Both the position numbers and the translations under genes were made by a program. The notes beneath the pieces were generated by a model. It was not told the origin of the DNA and ran no database searches. It saw only the letters and a program-made list of their open reading frames with translations. 64,000 bases of DNA, from NCBI GenBank assembly GCA_022829145.1, contig CM040758.1, positions 22,336,075-22,400,074 of the forward strand, in the 5' to 3' direction. This document shows, piece after piece, positions 48,366 through 61,247 of this stretch. Position 1 is the first letter of the stretch; each line of letters opens with the position of its first letter. This DNA is from Albula goreensis. Taxonomy: Eukaryota; Chordata; Actinopteri; Albuliformes; Albulidae.

Positions 48366-50237
48366 GTGTGTATTGAAATAAAATATATTTATGCATTATG
48401 CAATTAACAATTTACTAATCAGAGATGAGATTAAAGTGATTGATTTGCACGGCAAACGTATCATTAAGGTTGTAAGTGTTAAATCACCTTTCAATTACTA
48501 CTTATCACTCAGGCAAAAACTAAGATATAAAGTAAATAAGCAGACAAAAATAGAATGTCTTTTATAGTTGCTGTTAATTAGTTGATAACAAGCTATTTGA
48601 AAAAGCATACTAATGGTGGAATAGACAGCCAGACAAAACAAAGGCAGTAGCCATATCTTTGAAATCACAGTAATTACACTGCCACTGTATGTGAGAACAA
48701 CAGTGCCTCATACAAACCATCACAATTAATCTTTTTTATGTTCACCATTTCAGATGCCCTACACTCTTGGATGTATGTCACTCAATAAATGTTTTCATAC
48801 ACACAGAGTATTCTGTATAAAATAGTCCATTACATAAGTCCTTGGGTTGAGTACTTACTTGCTATCTTGTTAAGGAACTGGCAACCCTCAGAGTGAACAC
48901 AGATATTACAGTGGCATTTGCGAGACGGGTGTTTGTACAGCGTAATTATACATGCTATCTTGTTAACCTTGAACAGAACCACATAGCATTAACCCTCAAC
49001 CTGCTTAACAACATGATTGTAAATTCTCAGCTGAAATGATTCCCCCTGATAAAGTATATGGGTGAATAAGCTCAGTAACGACCAAATGTGAAGCCCACCA
49101 AAGGAATATGGGCTGTTTTGATGCCCTATCTCACTAAGTAATACATTAAAGAACTATCCTCTTACATCTGGGATGGGGAAGACACTTGGTATTACAGTAT
49201 GATTCTTAAAATTTCAGATTCAACACACTTGGGTTTCTGTCATCCAAACCCCCACCCTTAGTGATGTTGCTGGGGTACTGTGAAGGAAACCATATATGTT
49301 TTTGTGCACAAATGCAACTGGCTCAATACACCTTAAAAGTGCAGTGGGCAAGCTGGGTGGAGCATTAGGTTGGAATAACTTTAAGCATCAACCTTATCGC
49401 TTCCAAACTGGTTTCCATTTAATGACCTTTGACCTCCTCATATGCAAACACCCTCATCCATGGTCTTTAAAGGTTACTCAAAGGACCGTCTTATTGTTTT
49501 TGGGACATTGGTTACATCATTGACATTACACTGAATATCGACTGCAGTAGCTTCATATTGACAGATTAAGCATTCCACCACACTGACATCACACAGACTG
49601 TTGTTGCAGGGAACGGATTTCTATCACGTGTGTGAACAGTGCTGTTGTTGCAATCAAGCCAGAACCACACTCTGACATGTCAGTCTCTGGTGGCAAATAT
49701 TAATATGCATGCTCAAAATTAAAGTGCCATGTTACATTACAGCTGTTTCAAACGCTGAAACGTCGCCCGCAATATTGCGGCTCCAGAATCCTTCCTAACC
49801 ACGGGCCCGTGGCCTGCCGCCTCTGAATCCGCATGTGAAGGGGGACATAAAAACTGTCAATTTAAATAACGCCAAACTGCCAGCAATATTAAGTCAATGC
49901 TGCGCTAAGGCACCCAAAGCCCCAGGCAGTGCTGGCGTGCCCCGACCACCGCTCAGAAAGATGTGTGAGCAATTAAATCAGAAAAGAGATCTCAGCGCTG
50001 GGGAGGAGGGCATTATGAGATTCCTACACTGGGATTAAGAGGTGAGTAAAAAAAAAAAAAAGATGTTTTGTACTTTCTTCTCTGAGAACGTCTTCAGCTT
50101 TACAGCCCCAGAAATCTGTATTCTTAGAGAGAAGTCCATTTTTTTTTTTTTTTTACTGTTAGGCATTACAAATAGACGCACACAGCCTCTGCTTTTCCTG
50201 TCTGCCAATGACATGGCCCTTTTAGTGGAGCGTTTCT
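48366..50237. other. Intergenic, no gene seen; possible conserved non-coding block at 49680-50040
   Basis: AT-rich until about 49670. The following 370 bp have higher GC, retained CpGs (GCAATATTGCGGC, an inverted repeat) and homeodomain/octamer-like strings (AATATTAATATGCATGC). No coding frame is recognised. Confidence 0.5.
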
Positions 50238-50319
50238 CGGGGCTCTCAGTCAGGGCTTTAATGCAGCGCTGAGAGTGCAGCTCTCTCAGCTGCTGTAAGC
50301 CCTCAGCCTGCAGTGCCCG
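50238..50319 (+). ncRNA. Pre-miRNA-like imperfect hairpin (candidate only)
   Basis: The core stem pairs GCTGAGAG (50268-50275) with CTCTCAGC (50283-50290) around a 7-nt loop. Pairing continues through GCAGC/GCTG with a bulge, then AGGGC (50252-50256) with GCCCT (50299-50303), and weakly out to GGGC (50240-50243) with GCCC (50315-50318). Size and shape suit a pre-miRNA or a structured regulatory element. I do not recognise any known miRNA seed in it, and transcription is not shown. Confidence 0.25.
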
Positions 50320-50361
50320 CACGCCTGTTTGGAGTGCCGCCATCCCGGGCCCCGGAGGGGG

Positions 50362-50376
50362 TGATTGACTGACAAT
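50362..50376 (+). promoter_or_regulatory. PBX/MEIS-like site followed by SOX-like site
   Basis: TGATTGACTG matches the PBX-PREP/MEIS decamer TGATTGACAG at 9 of 10 positions and runs into ACAATG, a SOX-type core. It lies in a GC-rich patch (50200-50520) between the hairpin and a CA repeat. Confidence 0.25.
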
Positions 50377-50535
50377 GGGGAAGCAGTGACTGTGGAGGGA
50401 AGAAGGCTGGAGCAACACTTCAATTTCCTCACCCGTAATGTCTTACGATCTGCACGGCGTGCTGGCCCACTCGAGCAGATATGGAGGAGCGAGGGATAGC
50501 GTGGAGACTGGGAGTGAGTGATGGTAGACTGGGAG

Positions 50536-50728
50536 ACACATGCACACACATACACACACATGCACCCATACACATATACACACACACAGACATGCACATA
50601 CACACACACGCACACACACAAATACACATACATGCACCCACATACACATACACAGACACGCACACACACAAACACAAATACACATGTGTGCACACACAAA
50701 TACACATACATACACTCACATACACATG

Positions 50729-50759
<31 letters not shown>

Positions 50760-51068
50760 ATGCGCAAACACACATACACACACATGCACACACTTAAATA
50801 TGCATACATACGCACACATACACATGGACACACACAGACAGTCTCTTAAATATTCAGCTGATCATTTACACAAATATGCGCATAAGCATACACTCACACA
50901 CAGCTCACTCTCTCTCTCTCACACACACGCACATACACACACAAAGTGTCTTCATTTCACACAAAAATATTCAGTTGATATGATGTACACACTCAAACAA
51001 GGATCGTGCACCCCTACACATGAAAAAGCACACAAAATATGCACACACATTCAAACACACACAAAAAT
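50536..51068. repeat. Imperfect CA-rich repeat region
   Basis: Dense (CA)n interrupted by T, G and AA steps (for example CACACATGCACCCATACACA) to about 50845, then patchier CA/CT repeats to about 51068. The 258-codon + frame and several minus frames across it are low-complexity artefacts. Confidence 0.93.
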
Positions 51069-51699
51069 GTTGACTCAAAATGAGCTTACAAAAATAACCA
51101 GAGACATACTAATATTTTACCATTATCAATATATGTCAGGAGCATTTTGGTATCATGAATATTTAATTCAGACCTCAACAGAAAGCATGCTAATGTTGTT
51201 TTTTAAAAATGATATTACCAAAGGGAGAACATTATTACAAAGACCATTTTACTTCAGCAGCAGAATAGCAGAAAATACTGACAACTATTTTTGAAGAAAG
51301 TAATCATTTTCCTCCTGTATTTTGGAACAGCTGGTGGCATATTTGAGTCTCTTCAGTTTCAAGCCCCTGGTGAAATCAAATATCCAAATTAGTCAACTGA
51401 CATTAATGACCAAGATCTTCACTAGACAGTTAGATATAAAACACTGTTTGCGTGATCTGTGTTATGTAAATGAAGGGGAAAAGCTGAATGTACGCTGTTC
51501 TGATACACAAAGACAGCTCAAGAACGGTCATGGCACTAAGACTGTGATTAAAATAATTCAGAAACATGAAAAATGCTCATAGTCTATTGAAAATGGCAGA
51601 AATGAGGTGTTCTTATAATATTTGCAGTGTTTCTTGGTAATTATTGTTTTATCCTTCCCACAAAGACAAAGGAAAGCGCCATGGGAAAAAGTTTGAAGT

Positions 51700-51753
51700 T
51701 TGTGTGTGTGTGTGTTTGTGTGTGTGTGCGTGTGTGTGTGGGTGGGTGTGTGT
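51700..51753. repeat. Imperfect (GT)n tract
   Basis: GT repeat interrupted by TTT, GCG and GGG steps. Confidence 0.9.
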
Positions 51754-52700
51754 CGAGTCGGGTTCGTTGTTACTGTATATTGCGTGCTTGTTCACCTGCC
51801 TATTCGCCGTGTCACATGACATGTTAACTATTATGTATGTGGCTAATTACTTCACTGATTGCATGTTGTTGTTTTTTTTACTTATTGGTCCCAAATGAGT
51901 CTTTTATGTAGCTGTGAATCTGCCTGTCTTTTAAGGTCAGAACAAGATCAGAGGGGACATGGGGAAACCAACAGCTGCCGTGGGCCACTTAGTTACAGCA
52001 GAGCAGAACAGAGCTTGACATTGTCGTCAGAGAGGCGACCAGGTGGGGGCTGAGGTGGTCTTACCTGTCGAATCTTACCTGTCGAATGTCAAACCCGGTG
52101 ACAATCAAGAAAGAGGCGAGATCAAGAGAAATACACTACGTTGTGCCACAACATTGCTTTCATTTCATCAGCATGTTGTCAGGTTGGAGGGAGCGCTCTC
52201 AGTCCCATCAAGAACACCACAGCCTGACCGGAGACTACATCCAAACACCGAGCATGTGACTATTTGAATCTGCAGTGCATTGTCATTGCACATATGCCTC
52301 GTATGGAAACCGCAAGGCCTTTAAATAACTCATCCACTCTATTACCAGAGCAGTTAGAGGCACCAGCTGGATTTTGCTGGCAAAGCCCATGATGGTTTGA
52401 GCAGTGCTGTCTGCTCTAATTCCTCCTCTCTCCGATAAGGCACTAAGCAGCCATAATGCTATGCAGTGTCACCAATTATCACTAACATAGCGCCGCTCCC
52501 GCGAATCAGAAAAAAAAAAACGGAGGACAGAAATAAATCTCCTTTGTGGAACTCAACTATTTACATATTGATTGTGTGGAAATGCTAATGAAGTTAAGGG
52601 GAACCTCTGCAGACAGGATGAAGACAGCCAGACTCTGTGCTGAAGGGGAACTTGTCATCTCTAATGAAAGGGATAAAATGGTTGCAATGGTCGCCTTTGC

Positions 52701-52764
52701 TGTGTGTGTGTGTGCGCGCGCGTGTGTGTGTGTGTGTGTGGTTTGTGTGTTTGGTATGTGTGTG
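52701..52764. repeat. (TG)n(CG)4(TG)n tract with strong Z-DNA potential
   Basis: TG repeat with an internal CGCGCGCG at about 52714-52722, then more TG and an imperfect tail. Alternating purine-pyrimidine with a CG core is the classic Z-DNA-forming sequence. Confidence 0.92.
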
Positions 52765-53490
52765 CATATCAATTAAATATTTTTCTAGTGTAAAATTAAA
52801 TCTATTCACTCTACACATCTTTAAATACAATCTTGCTAAGAGTGGCCTAATTTCAAAATATCAAGATTATCAATCAAATTATCAATCAAGATAATGCTGT
52901 AATGATGCTATCTTACATGTTTCACAGAAGTAAAACAGAACAATTCTGCGTTATGTTTTCTCCATTTTTTTTCATTTAAATTGTCCCACACATTTCACAA
53001 GAGGTGAGATAAAACTGAGATCCAAGGATTTCTCCATGGCAGATTTCCCTTCCTGATCCCAGCCTCTCTCTGTGTCTGTCCCCTCTGCCCTGCTATTGTC
53101 TGTAACGATCAGGGTTTTAGCCTCCAGGTTCAATCAGTGCCATGGAGCCAGTGGCCCTTCCCAACTCAAAATGACAACATGACAAAAGCGTTCTCATTTT
53201 GTTTCATGGTTTTGCTTTCTCACCAAAAAATACATGCAAAAAATATATTGAAGAGGACAGACGCACAGATTGGTGGACATAATAGGTAAAGACAGGCCTT
53301 GCGAAATTTGCTCTTACTTGTGAAAATTACATTTTGAGAATATGCACTTTAATGTCAACAGACTGACAACTGTATCCAATTTTCCTCTATCATTTTTTCC
53401 TGTTAATAACATACGCTTGCATTATGATGTTAACTGCTTTTTTCCCCAAAAAAAGGAAAATGAGGAAATTGAGGAAAATTTTTGATCTGT

Positions 53491-53519
<29 letters not shown>
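53491..53519. repeat. (TTA)n microsatellite
   Basis: About ten trinucleotide units. Confidence 0.95.
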
Positions 53520-53521
<2 letters not shown>

Positions 53522-55184
53522 TGGAATGGATAGGCAGATTGCTGTTGCTTGTAAAACAGAAACAAAACAATGAGCAGGTTTGAAAAACGGAACATTTTAG
53601 CTGCCTCATGGCCCAGCGCTGCAATGACTGTTCAGAGGTCCTTTTCAAACAATATTTGGGTGTCTTATCCAGATATGTCTTTTTATACTCACATTTCAGC
53701 CCTGGGAGCGAGCCATTATCAGCTAAGCAAACATCCACAGCTGTTTACTAAGACTTTTATTTTCAATATTAGCTCTGGGCTGTCTTAAAATATTGCTAAT
53801 GTAGGAAAATAGTTTGAAAATATAGCACTAAATGAGCAGAAACGGCACTCTGATTGAGCCTCAGTAGTTATATATAAACATATTGCATTTCACTTAACAG
53901 CTAGCATTTGTTGTCACAAGCCGCATCAAGGCTTATCTCACGTGATTACATCATAACAAACATAATTGGTTACTGGAATTTTTCCAGTAACTACAGTGAA
54001 ATGATAACAGCTGAAAGTAAATCGATAGTGTCAATAAACACACCTCTTTTGTAATTTGATCGACAGAGCCAAGTGGATGTTCCACAGCAGTTGAACAGAT
54101 CTGAAAAATTATTCAAGCATCAGAATCCAACCACCAGTCTATTAAAAACTTCTGCATGAATATAATGGTGCCTGCATATTGCCATTTAAAATGCACAGAC
54201 GAGTAGGAAAACACGCCCACTCACCGCAAAGTAACCCATGTCTTACAGTATGCATGGAACATTCTAGCTGAAGATAAACTCCTACTTAAAGGGACTCATT
54301 GACTCACTGACAGGGTAACAACGTATTTATATGCTGTTATTTATGTGTATCTGATTAATTCATTTGAGGTGATTTTTATTGTATTTGTAATCATGTTCTC
54401 TGGCCTTTTATATTCAAGCACTATATGTGGAGCTAGGGTAGAGGAGTCTCTCCCTCTCCCAGCTTCCTTTCCTTTTAATATAACAGCAAAACAGTTGTCC
54501 ACACATTCAGTGGATTGCACTTTCATGCAAGCATGTAATCAGTTGTGCATTAAATGGACATAAAAAACTAGGACCATTTTCCTCAGTGAATGAAGAAGAG
54601 AGAATAGAGGAGCTGGGAATAATGGAGAACAATTGGGAGAAGTTAAATGCTCCTATTCACTTCATTTAGCTTACTCTAGTACATGGCATATTGCTCTTAT
54701 AGATCATTGTTAGGGATGGAATAATTGAAGATAATGGTGCTCTTATGGACTATTGCTTGAGACCATGTGGACAATAAGAAATGATGCAATGTTGCTATTG
54801 TAGAACTTCATTAGACTCCATGTGCGTGTTACCATGATGCACTTCTGCTTCTCAGGATAATTGCTAGGCAGTAGTATACAGTGCATACTAGTATATTTAA
54901 ACACTGTGTTCCCTAAATTGCATTTCACCTCTAGCCTTGTAAATTCTTATCACCTGTTCAAATGTGGTGCTTGGAGAACGTGCTTAATTGAAATGAATAG
55001 TCTGATAATTCATTCTGGATAACAATGCGTGCGAAATTAAAAATAAATCCTTACAATAAATCCTTACTGCTGCTACCTTATTGCATTACCAGTGCTTGTT
55101 TATTGTTGATTTTTTTTTAATAATGATGAAGTGAATAAATGCATAAAATACATGAATAAATAATATGTACCAGCTCCATTGCCC

Positions 55185-55475
55185 ATCCGGAGTCATGGTG
55201 ATGGCTTTCAGACTCGAGGTCCTCCAGACCCCCGTCGCTGTGTCAGGGGGAATTGCATGAGGCAGAGCCAGGGGCAGCCCTGTGTGGGTGTGCTGAGTCA
55301 GGCACAGCCAGCTGCGGGCCAATTAACTGCCCTGCTCCCAGCTGCTCTCCAGCTCGCTCCGCACGGCCTGCCCCCGCTGGCGCAGAAGTCTGCGGATCTA
55401 AGCATCCCCTCAGGGCCTAGTTTCACCCACTGACGGCCGTTCATCGCACTCCCTTCCGGCCCCTTCCGGGCCAGG
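55185..55475. other. GC-rich patch in an AT-rich desert
   Basis: A block of some 290 bp with clearly higher GC and several CpGs (CTCGCTCCGCACGGCCTGCC, CCTTCCGGCCCCTTCCGGGC). Open frames on both strands lack recognisable similarity. It could be a CpG-island-like regulatory element, a processed-gene scrap, or part of the SINE-like unit that follows. Confidence 0.35.
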
Positions 55476-55494
55476 TTTGACGTGGGCACGCGCC

Positions 55495-55550
55495 AGAATG
55501 CACCAGCTGCACTCTGGAGCCGTGGGGTTGTGGGTTTGAATCTCAAATGT
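55495..55550 (+). mobile_element. Possible truncated SINE (B-box region)
   Basis: CTCTGGAGCCGTGGGGTTGT followed by GGGTTTGAATCTC resembles the anticodon-to-B-box half of fish tRNA-derived SINEs (consensus GGTTCGAATCC). No clear A box and no tail are present. Confidence 0.35.
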
Positions 55551-58500
55551 TGTAATGCAGTTACTTACTGTTGGGTGCTTTTCAATAGAAAAGTAGGGCT
55601 TTGTGAACCCTGTGTTTGCATGGAGAGGTACTGTTCTGTATATCACTGTCTTGTAGCTCTTTAAAAAACTATTTATCCTGTGGCAAAGCAAAATGCTCAA
55701 ATTAAATGACATCACAAAATCACATGATAGCTTCATTGGAAGCGTAGCCTTGCACTATACCACATTTTAAAAGGTACAATTTATATGATGTGAAATTTTA
55801 AGTTCTATTGATGACTATTAAGTTCTATTTAAAATCTATTAATGACCTATTACATGATTATTACATGTCATGCATGCCCTATTAAAGAAATACAGTGCTT
55901 GTGATTGTTTGTGTAAATGAAAAATGTGCTGTTCCTTTTGGTAGCTTTCATGCTGACATGTGGGTGGCATTTCTTTAATCAAATTTTGCTCTTAAATTTC
56001 ACACAGAAATGCATGTCATGTTTGTCTACCAAAAATCTTTGCCATGGTCAGTAATCATCTGGCTGATATTGAAGAAAAAGAGTAATACTTATTCAAAGTA
56101 AAAGTTAAGAACACGTTCACTTTATCAAGACATTTTTGAAAAACAACTAAATGTCTCAAAAATTCAATGCTCCCCTTTTTCATTTTGAGTCTGGGTCTCC
56201 ATAGAGTTGATCCTGACATCTCTGCAGACCCACATACCAACAAGCAATTTCAACACTCTCCCTCTCCTTTCATTGCATGGGATATTGTTCATGGATTTGT
56301 CCCTTTTGTTCATATTTCACATGAATCTCTGAAGCTGTGTAAAGAAGGAAGGACAATCTGATGCATATGTAATATTTTAGTATCAGTAATTGGTACATTA
56401 TTGAGTTTCAGTTCTTGAAACATACCTGTTCCTTCAATACCACATGAAGCTAATTTCCAAATTTCCATAATGTTTAATACATCATGATAAAATATGGGGC
56501 ATACACCGTGTAGGGTATTACTAAACTTGTTTTAAAACGATAATGTGTAATACATTTGAAAGGCTGATTTCTGATAAACTGCTTTCAGAGCAAATGCTGA
56601 AGCTCATATTTCATGAACAACATCTGAAGTATTGTTTGTGAAACATAAATGATTTTCAGCCAATATGGATTGACTAACACCAGAACATTCTGTGAACTCA
56701 CAAGGGGAAATATATGTGCATTTTGACTTTACTGATATTAAACCACACATGAATTATATCATTATAAATATGAGTGTGAAACGTCTTTCAGTATTAAAGC
56801 ACATCCATTCCTGCTGATAGGTGTCTTACTGAGAAAGATCAAATGGATTATTGGGTAACTGTGGTTAAAATAGGTTTTGCTCATCCACAGAAATCAACTG
56901 GGCAGGAAGACTTTTGAGCACATATCATATGTAGCTAAAACATTAGCCTTGCAGCACAGTGATGTAATGAATGCCCCATGACCTGGAAGTGAATTCTGAC
57001 CATACCAAAGTCAATGGCCTCAGTGGATGGTGCATCATTTCCTGTAACTTCACTCAGAGCAGCAGGCTACTTCCTGTTTCAATGTGCACTCGTCTCCCAT
57101 CTGGCTGTTAGCATCAGCTGTACAGGAAGAGCAGTACAGAGATACATTGGCTGATCAACTCAGCTGTGGAACTAGAGATTGATTATAAGTGGTGGCAGGG
57201 TGCATGATGGGAACATGCGCAGGGGTGCTGGTGTGTCTGTGCTATCCCACGCTGTCTAAGGTGCAATATGAACAGGTGACATGCTTGTCATTGGGCATTC
57301 CATGCAATGGGTAGAAGGGAAAATGGAGAAGATGAGGCAGATCACCTGCAGATCATTCCTGTCCTTTCTGCTATTCCTCTGAGACTTCAGCAATGGCGGC
57401 ATGAGGATTCTATATGAGCACAAAAGATAGCAATCCACCTCCATAAAACCTAAACATGTAATGTGAAATCAGGAAAAGAAATAAATACTTAGGTTTAGTG
57501 CAAAGTAAAATTAAACCTGTGAATTAAATACACACAGTTCCCCCCTGAAGAAGGGGGAAAGAGAGGGAAAAATACATTTCCTGTCCCTGGAAACATAACA
57601 AACTGAAAATATTGGCATAAGATTTATCCGTTAGCCCAATTATGTCGGCAAACGGCTCATTTGACTACAGGCCAGCTGCCTCCTGTAAGCGCAGCCATCA
57701 TTGATGCTGATTGAAACACGGTGCTTTCCAAAAGTTTTCTGCTGCTGTTGTTATCCAGAGCCGTTACAGTGCTCTGCTCTGCTGGGTGTTTAATCTGGGC
57801 TCACGCTCAACTCCCATCCTCCTGTGTGTCTCATTCCAGCAAGCAAAATATTGGGTGAGCGATATGATAATGAGCTGTTTGTGGCAAGCTGTTCGTTGAA
57901 TGATAAAAATGTGTTTTGAGACTGGCCCGCATTTACAAACCTGCACAACAACAGTTTTTATTTAGGACCAACAAAAAAGTGCCCCCTCCCCCAGCCTGCT
58001 GGAGATTCTGCAAGCAGCCAATAGCCAGTGAGGCAGGTTGTGTTATCCAAGGACAGTGCTTAAGACGATATGTCCTGTCCGTGCTCAACATCCCAACGAG
58101 GGCTGTGAGAGTCCTATTGAATTCCTTCACAGATCTGTCTTCAGCTTTCCTCACTAAGGAAAATTGTTATATGAATGATTGACCCCATTTCAAAAGCAAT
58201 GTCCTGTATTCAGTAATGTGTTAACATACATTGAAGTACAAATAAACACAGTTTATCTGCAAAGTCTGAAATCCAGCTTGTTTTCATTGGTCAACATCTG
58301 GGCTTTCTTAAAAACTGAAATGGACCCTTGCTGTGATGTCACAAATGGACTTCATTTTAAGACTAAGGGAGTTCAGCAGTCACTCTGTTGTCAGCCAATC
58401 AGGGCTGTGGTTCTTTAATATTAATGTGAATGTATAAAATCCACATTTCAATAAATGAATAAAACATGCATTGATGATATTACACTCAAGTTTCTTTTTT

Positions 58501-59896
58501 TTACATACACAGGAATGAGCTTTAAAAAGGGTTCATGATTTGCACAATTCGTTATTGTATAGAGGCATTTGAACACAACTTACTATTGTGCCATAGTATT
58601 TTTTGTTTGCATTTTTCCTCCTTTCTGGCTATTGTTTTTCATTCTTTTGATTACAGTGTAATGTATTCCAATTCAAAAATAATGAAAAACATTTTCAATG
58701 GATTAGACTTTTCTCTTGGTGTTCATAAGCTTATTTCTTATTAATAAGTACATTTGTATTCGGCACTCTGACTAAAGTGTGCCATTTTCTTTTCTGCGCT
58801 GCCTGAAAAGAGTTGAAGAAGCAAAATGTTTGTACATCTTTCCATATATATCCTTTGCAAAATGAAATTATTTTTGACTAGATCTGAGCCTCTCTTGTTT
58901 GAGTTCCCAAAATTGATTTGCCATTGTCTTTCCTGTTGATACAGTATGCATTTCAAAAGGTTAGTGATACAGTAAACCAGGATGTGTAAATATACTGGAC
59001 TCAGCAAGGTCAGACTGAGCTCCAGAGCAGCCTCCTCTCTGCATTCCCAAGGATATTATTTTGTGCTTAACATTTAAATGCTTCAAGCACACAACTGCAT
59101 GTATAATGTGAAGAGACTTTTTTTTTTCTTTCAGTGTTTTTTGTTCTTGTGTTTGAACAAACTGGGGTTTTCTTGCATTGTTCTTGTAAGAAACAATGCA
59201 CAAAGCTTTCCATGGATTCAGTCTTGCCTGTGGTAGGTTTGAAAGTGCATTTTATCACCTGCATTGTTTAAAGAGTGGGGAAGTGAGAGAGCTAATTGTT
59301 TCTGCTCTGATTTGCATACTTAAATAAACAAGAAAATGAGCAAACAAATAAGTCCCTAAAATAAAACTGTACCAACAATGCATTGTACCATTTTCACTCA
59401 TAACATTTGAAAGAAGGGATTTGGTTTTCAAATGAAAAAAAGCACTGCAGAAAGTTCTTAAAAGATCAAAGCAAGGGTACAAAGCTAATGTACAGTATGT
59501 TGAAACATCAGTTTCTTGTGAGCATCTGATATCTTAAGGAATGACTGTAACAATCTCTGGAAATATTTTTTTGTCATTTTAGCTGCAGAGGAGTCAGAAC
59601 AGGTCAGGACTGTGGGTGGCTGTATGAGGACATTAAACCCAGGGAACATAGTTGGACACAAAAGCACCCTTTTAACAGTCAGGAACTTTGTGCAGGGTTT
59701 ATAAAACCAGCTAAAATGTTCCCTGGATTAATCGAATTCTGAACAGATGCAGTTGATGTGTTCAGTAAGAACAGAGTCCTCACAGTTAATATTGAAAGTA
59801 AATGAGCAAAATGGCTTGTAAATGTAATAAAAGAAACTTCTACAATTGCTCTGCCCTGGTCCCACTTGACCTTCTATTGAAATAGTGTGTGGATGC
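55551..59896. other. Intergenic, no gene seen; possible conserved non-coding block at 57630-57900
   Basis: AT-rich, with small frames only. The 57630-57900 stretch has balanced composition and dense homeodomain-like strings (CCAATTATG, GATGCTGATTGAAA, TTAATC) but no coding signal. Confidence 0.55.
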
Positions 59897-59917
59897 TTCA
59901 GCACCATGGACAGCTCC
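59897..59917 (+). promoter_or_regulatory. RE1/NRSE-like site (REST silencer motif)
   Basis: Left half TTCAGCACC, 2-nt spacer AT, right half GGACAGCTCC. Compared with the canonical 21-bp RE1 (TTCAGCACC, AC, GGACAGCGCC), 19 of 21 positions match. The differences are one spacer base and T for G near the 3' end. REST/NRSF binds RE1 to silence neuronal genes in non-neural cells. The only gene in the window, elavl2, is neuronal and ends about 50 kb upstream. A motif this close to consensus is unlikely by chance in 64 kb, but occupancy and target are inferred. Confidence 0.65.
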
Positions 59918-59950
59918 AGCATGCTGTCCCATATCAGCAGTAGCCTCCAG

Positions 59951-59970
59951 GCCAGCACCTGGACAGCTCC
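59951..59970 (+). promoter_or_regulatory. Second RE1-like site, spacer one base short
   Basis: GCCAGCACC, T, GGACAGCTCC: the right half is identical to that of the site 54 bp upstream, and the left half has 7 of 9 consensus bases. The spacer is 1 nt instead of 2. Between the two sites lies an inverted half (GCTGTCC, about 59922-59929). It looks like a duplicated or clustered silencer, but non-standard spacing weakens the call. Confidence 0.4.
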
Positions 59971-61247
59971 TCTGCTGCAGTGACCGTGCTGCTGGATCCT
60001 GGGAGATAAGGCTGGCTTATGGATGGAGGCAAGAAAACAGGACACCTGCTACAGAACATTCCGCTCGAGATGGCCTCAGGAAAGACAGACAGTTACAGCG
60101 AAAGTCTAAGTCTACTCTGGGCTTTTTATCATGGTTAAACGAACCAGGAACTAAGGCTACAGTTTAGAGGAGAGGCAGGGCAACTGGGAACAACCAGTTA
60201 AATAAGGAGTCATAGAACTTTAACATAGTAAAACATACTGAATCACTGAGATTTTTTATGATTATAAAACACATATCAAAATAAAGTGTAATGTATGTAT
60301 ACATAAAAAATGAACTTTTTTTTGCTTTGCAGTATGTGTAAGGTGCTGGTAAAAGGCAAAATGTAGACATAATATTCATTCCTAAGGGTCATTTTTGCAA
60401 GCTCTTAGAAAAAAAAAACTATTCTGGAACTTGGGTTGGGTCTAACCTTTAGGTATGTCCATTTAAACAAATACAGTATGTATTATATATATAATGATAA
60501 AAATCAAAGCCTGTCTATTCAATAAACGCATCGGTACAGGTGGACTCTTAAGTGCTCTTCTCTCAGTGCAGCTAGGCCATGACTTCCTTACCCTGGAGAA
60601 CAAGGCAGCTCATCTCTGATCCAGAAAGGACACAATCGTGCAGGTTTCGCTGGCCTCTGCCTCTCAGAAGCACTCAGAGCTGGGAAGGGGAGAGGAAATG
60701 GTTCAATGAAAACGGTGATTATGCTGCGTCAGGTGTTTAAGTGCCTGGCAGGACTAAGAGCCTTCCAGGGCGCTGTGGCCTTGCAGGGCCAAGGTCGAGC
60801 TGCCACGTCCCAGAATCTCAGAAAGCTTTCAGGCCTCTGTAACATTTAGCTTCAGTGAAGCGGAGATGTATTAATTGCGAGTCGTCATGGATGAGACCTT
60901 GTGGAGAGAAGACACCATGATTCAGAGAGCCCAGTGTCTGTGGATCCCCCACATAAAATAAATAAATAAATACATCAATAAAAAAAAAAAAAACCTCCAC
61001 AGGAACAAGTTAGCCTTAACAACACAAGACCAACAGACCAGCATCACATCTCGTTCCTCCAGATGAAAGACACTGATGGGGTGAGAGAGGTAGTGAGAAA
61101 TAAATGTGGAATAAAGAGAACAGACAGAGAGAGAGTCATGGAAATAAATCCAGTCCCTGGGGCCGCGGTGTCTGTACTGGAGAAGCAGCTGCTTGCATGC
61201 GGGGTCCGCTGGCCCACGATGGGGCGTCTGCACTTCAGAGCAGGTGG
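59971..61247. other. Intergenic, no gene seen
   Basis: Contains a GC-richer stretch at 60590-60840 and an A-rich run with AATAAATAAATAAATA at about 60957-60992. No coding sequence is recognised. Confidence 0.6.

Larger units (their letters stand above)
51069..55184. other. Intergenic, no gene seen
   Basis: Contains three short microsatellites and a perfect 14-bp tandem duplication CTTACCTGTCGAAT at 52060-52073 and 52074-52087. The rest is AT-rich unique-looking sequence without recognisable coding potential. Confidence 0.65.

Noticed and set aside
50518..51294. 258-codon + frame, the longest in the window
   Set aside because: More than half is His/Thr from CA repeats and the remainder has no recognisable similarity.
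60721..60790. GGGCGCTGTGG, a possible RE1 right half on the minus strand
   Set aside because: No left half at any usual spacing.
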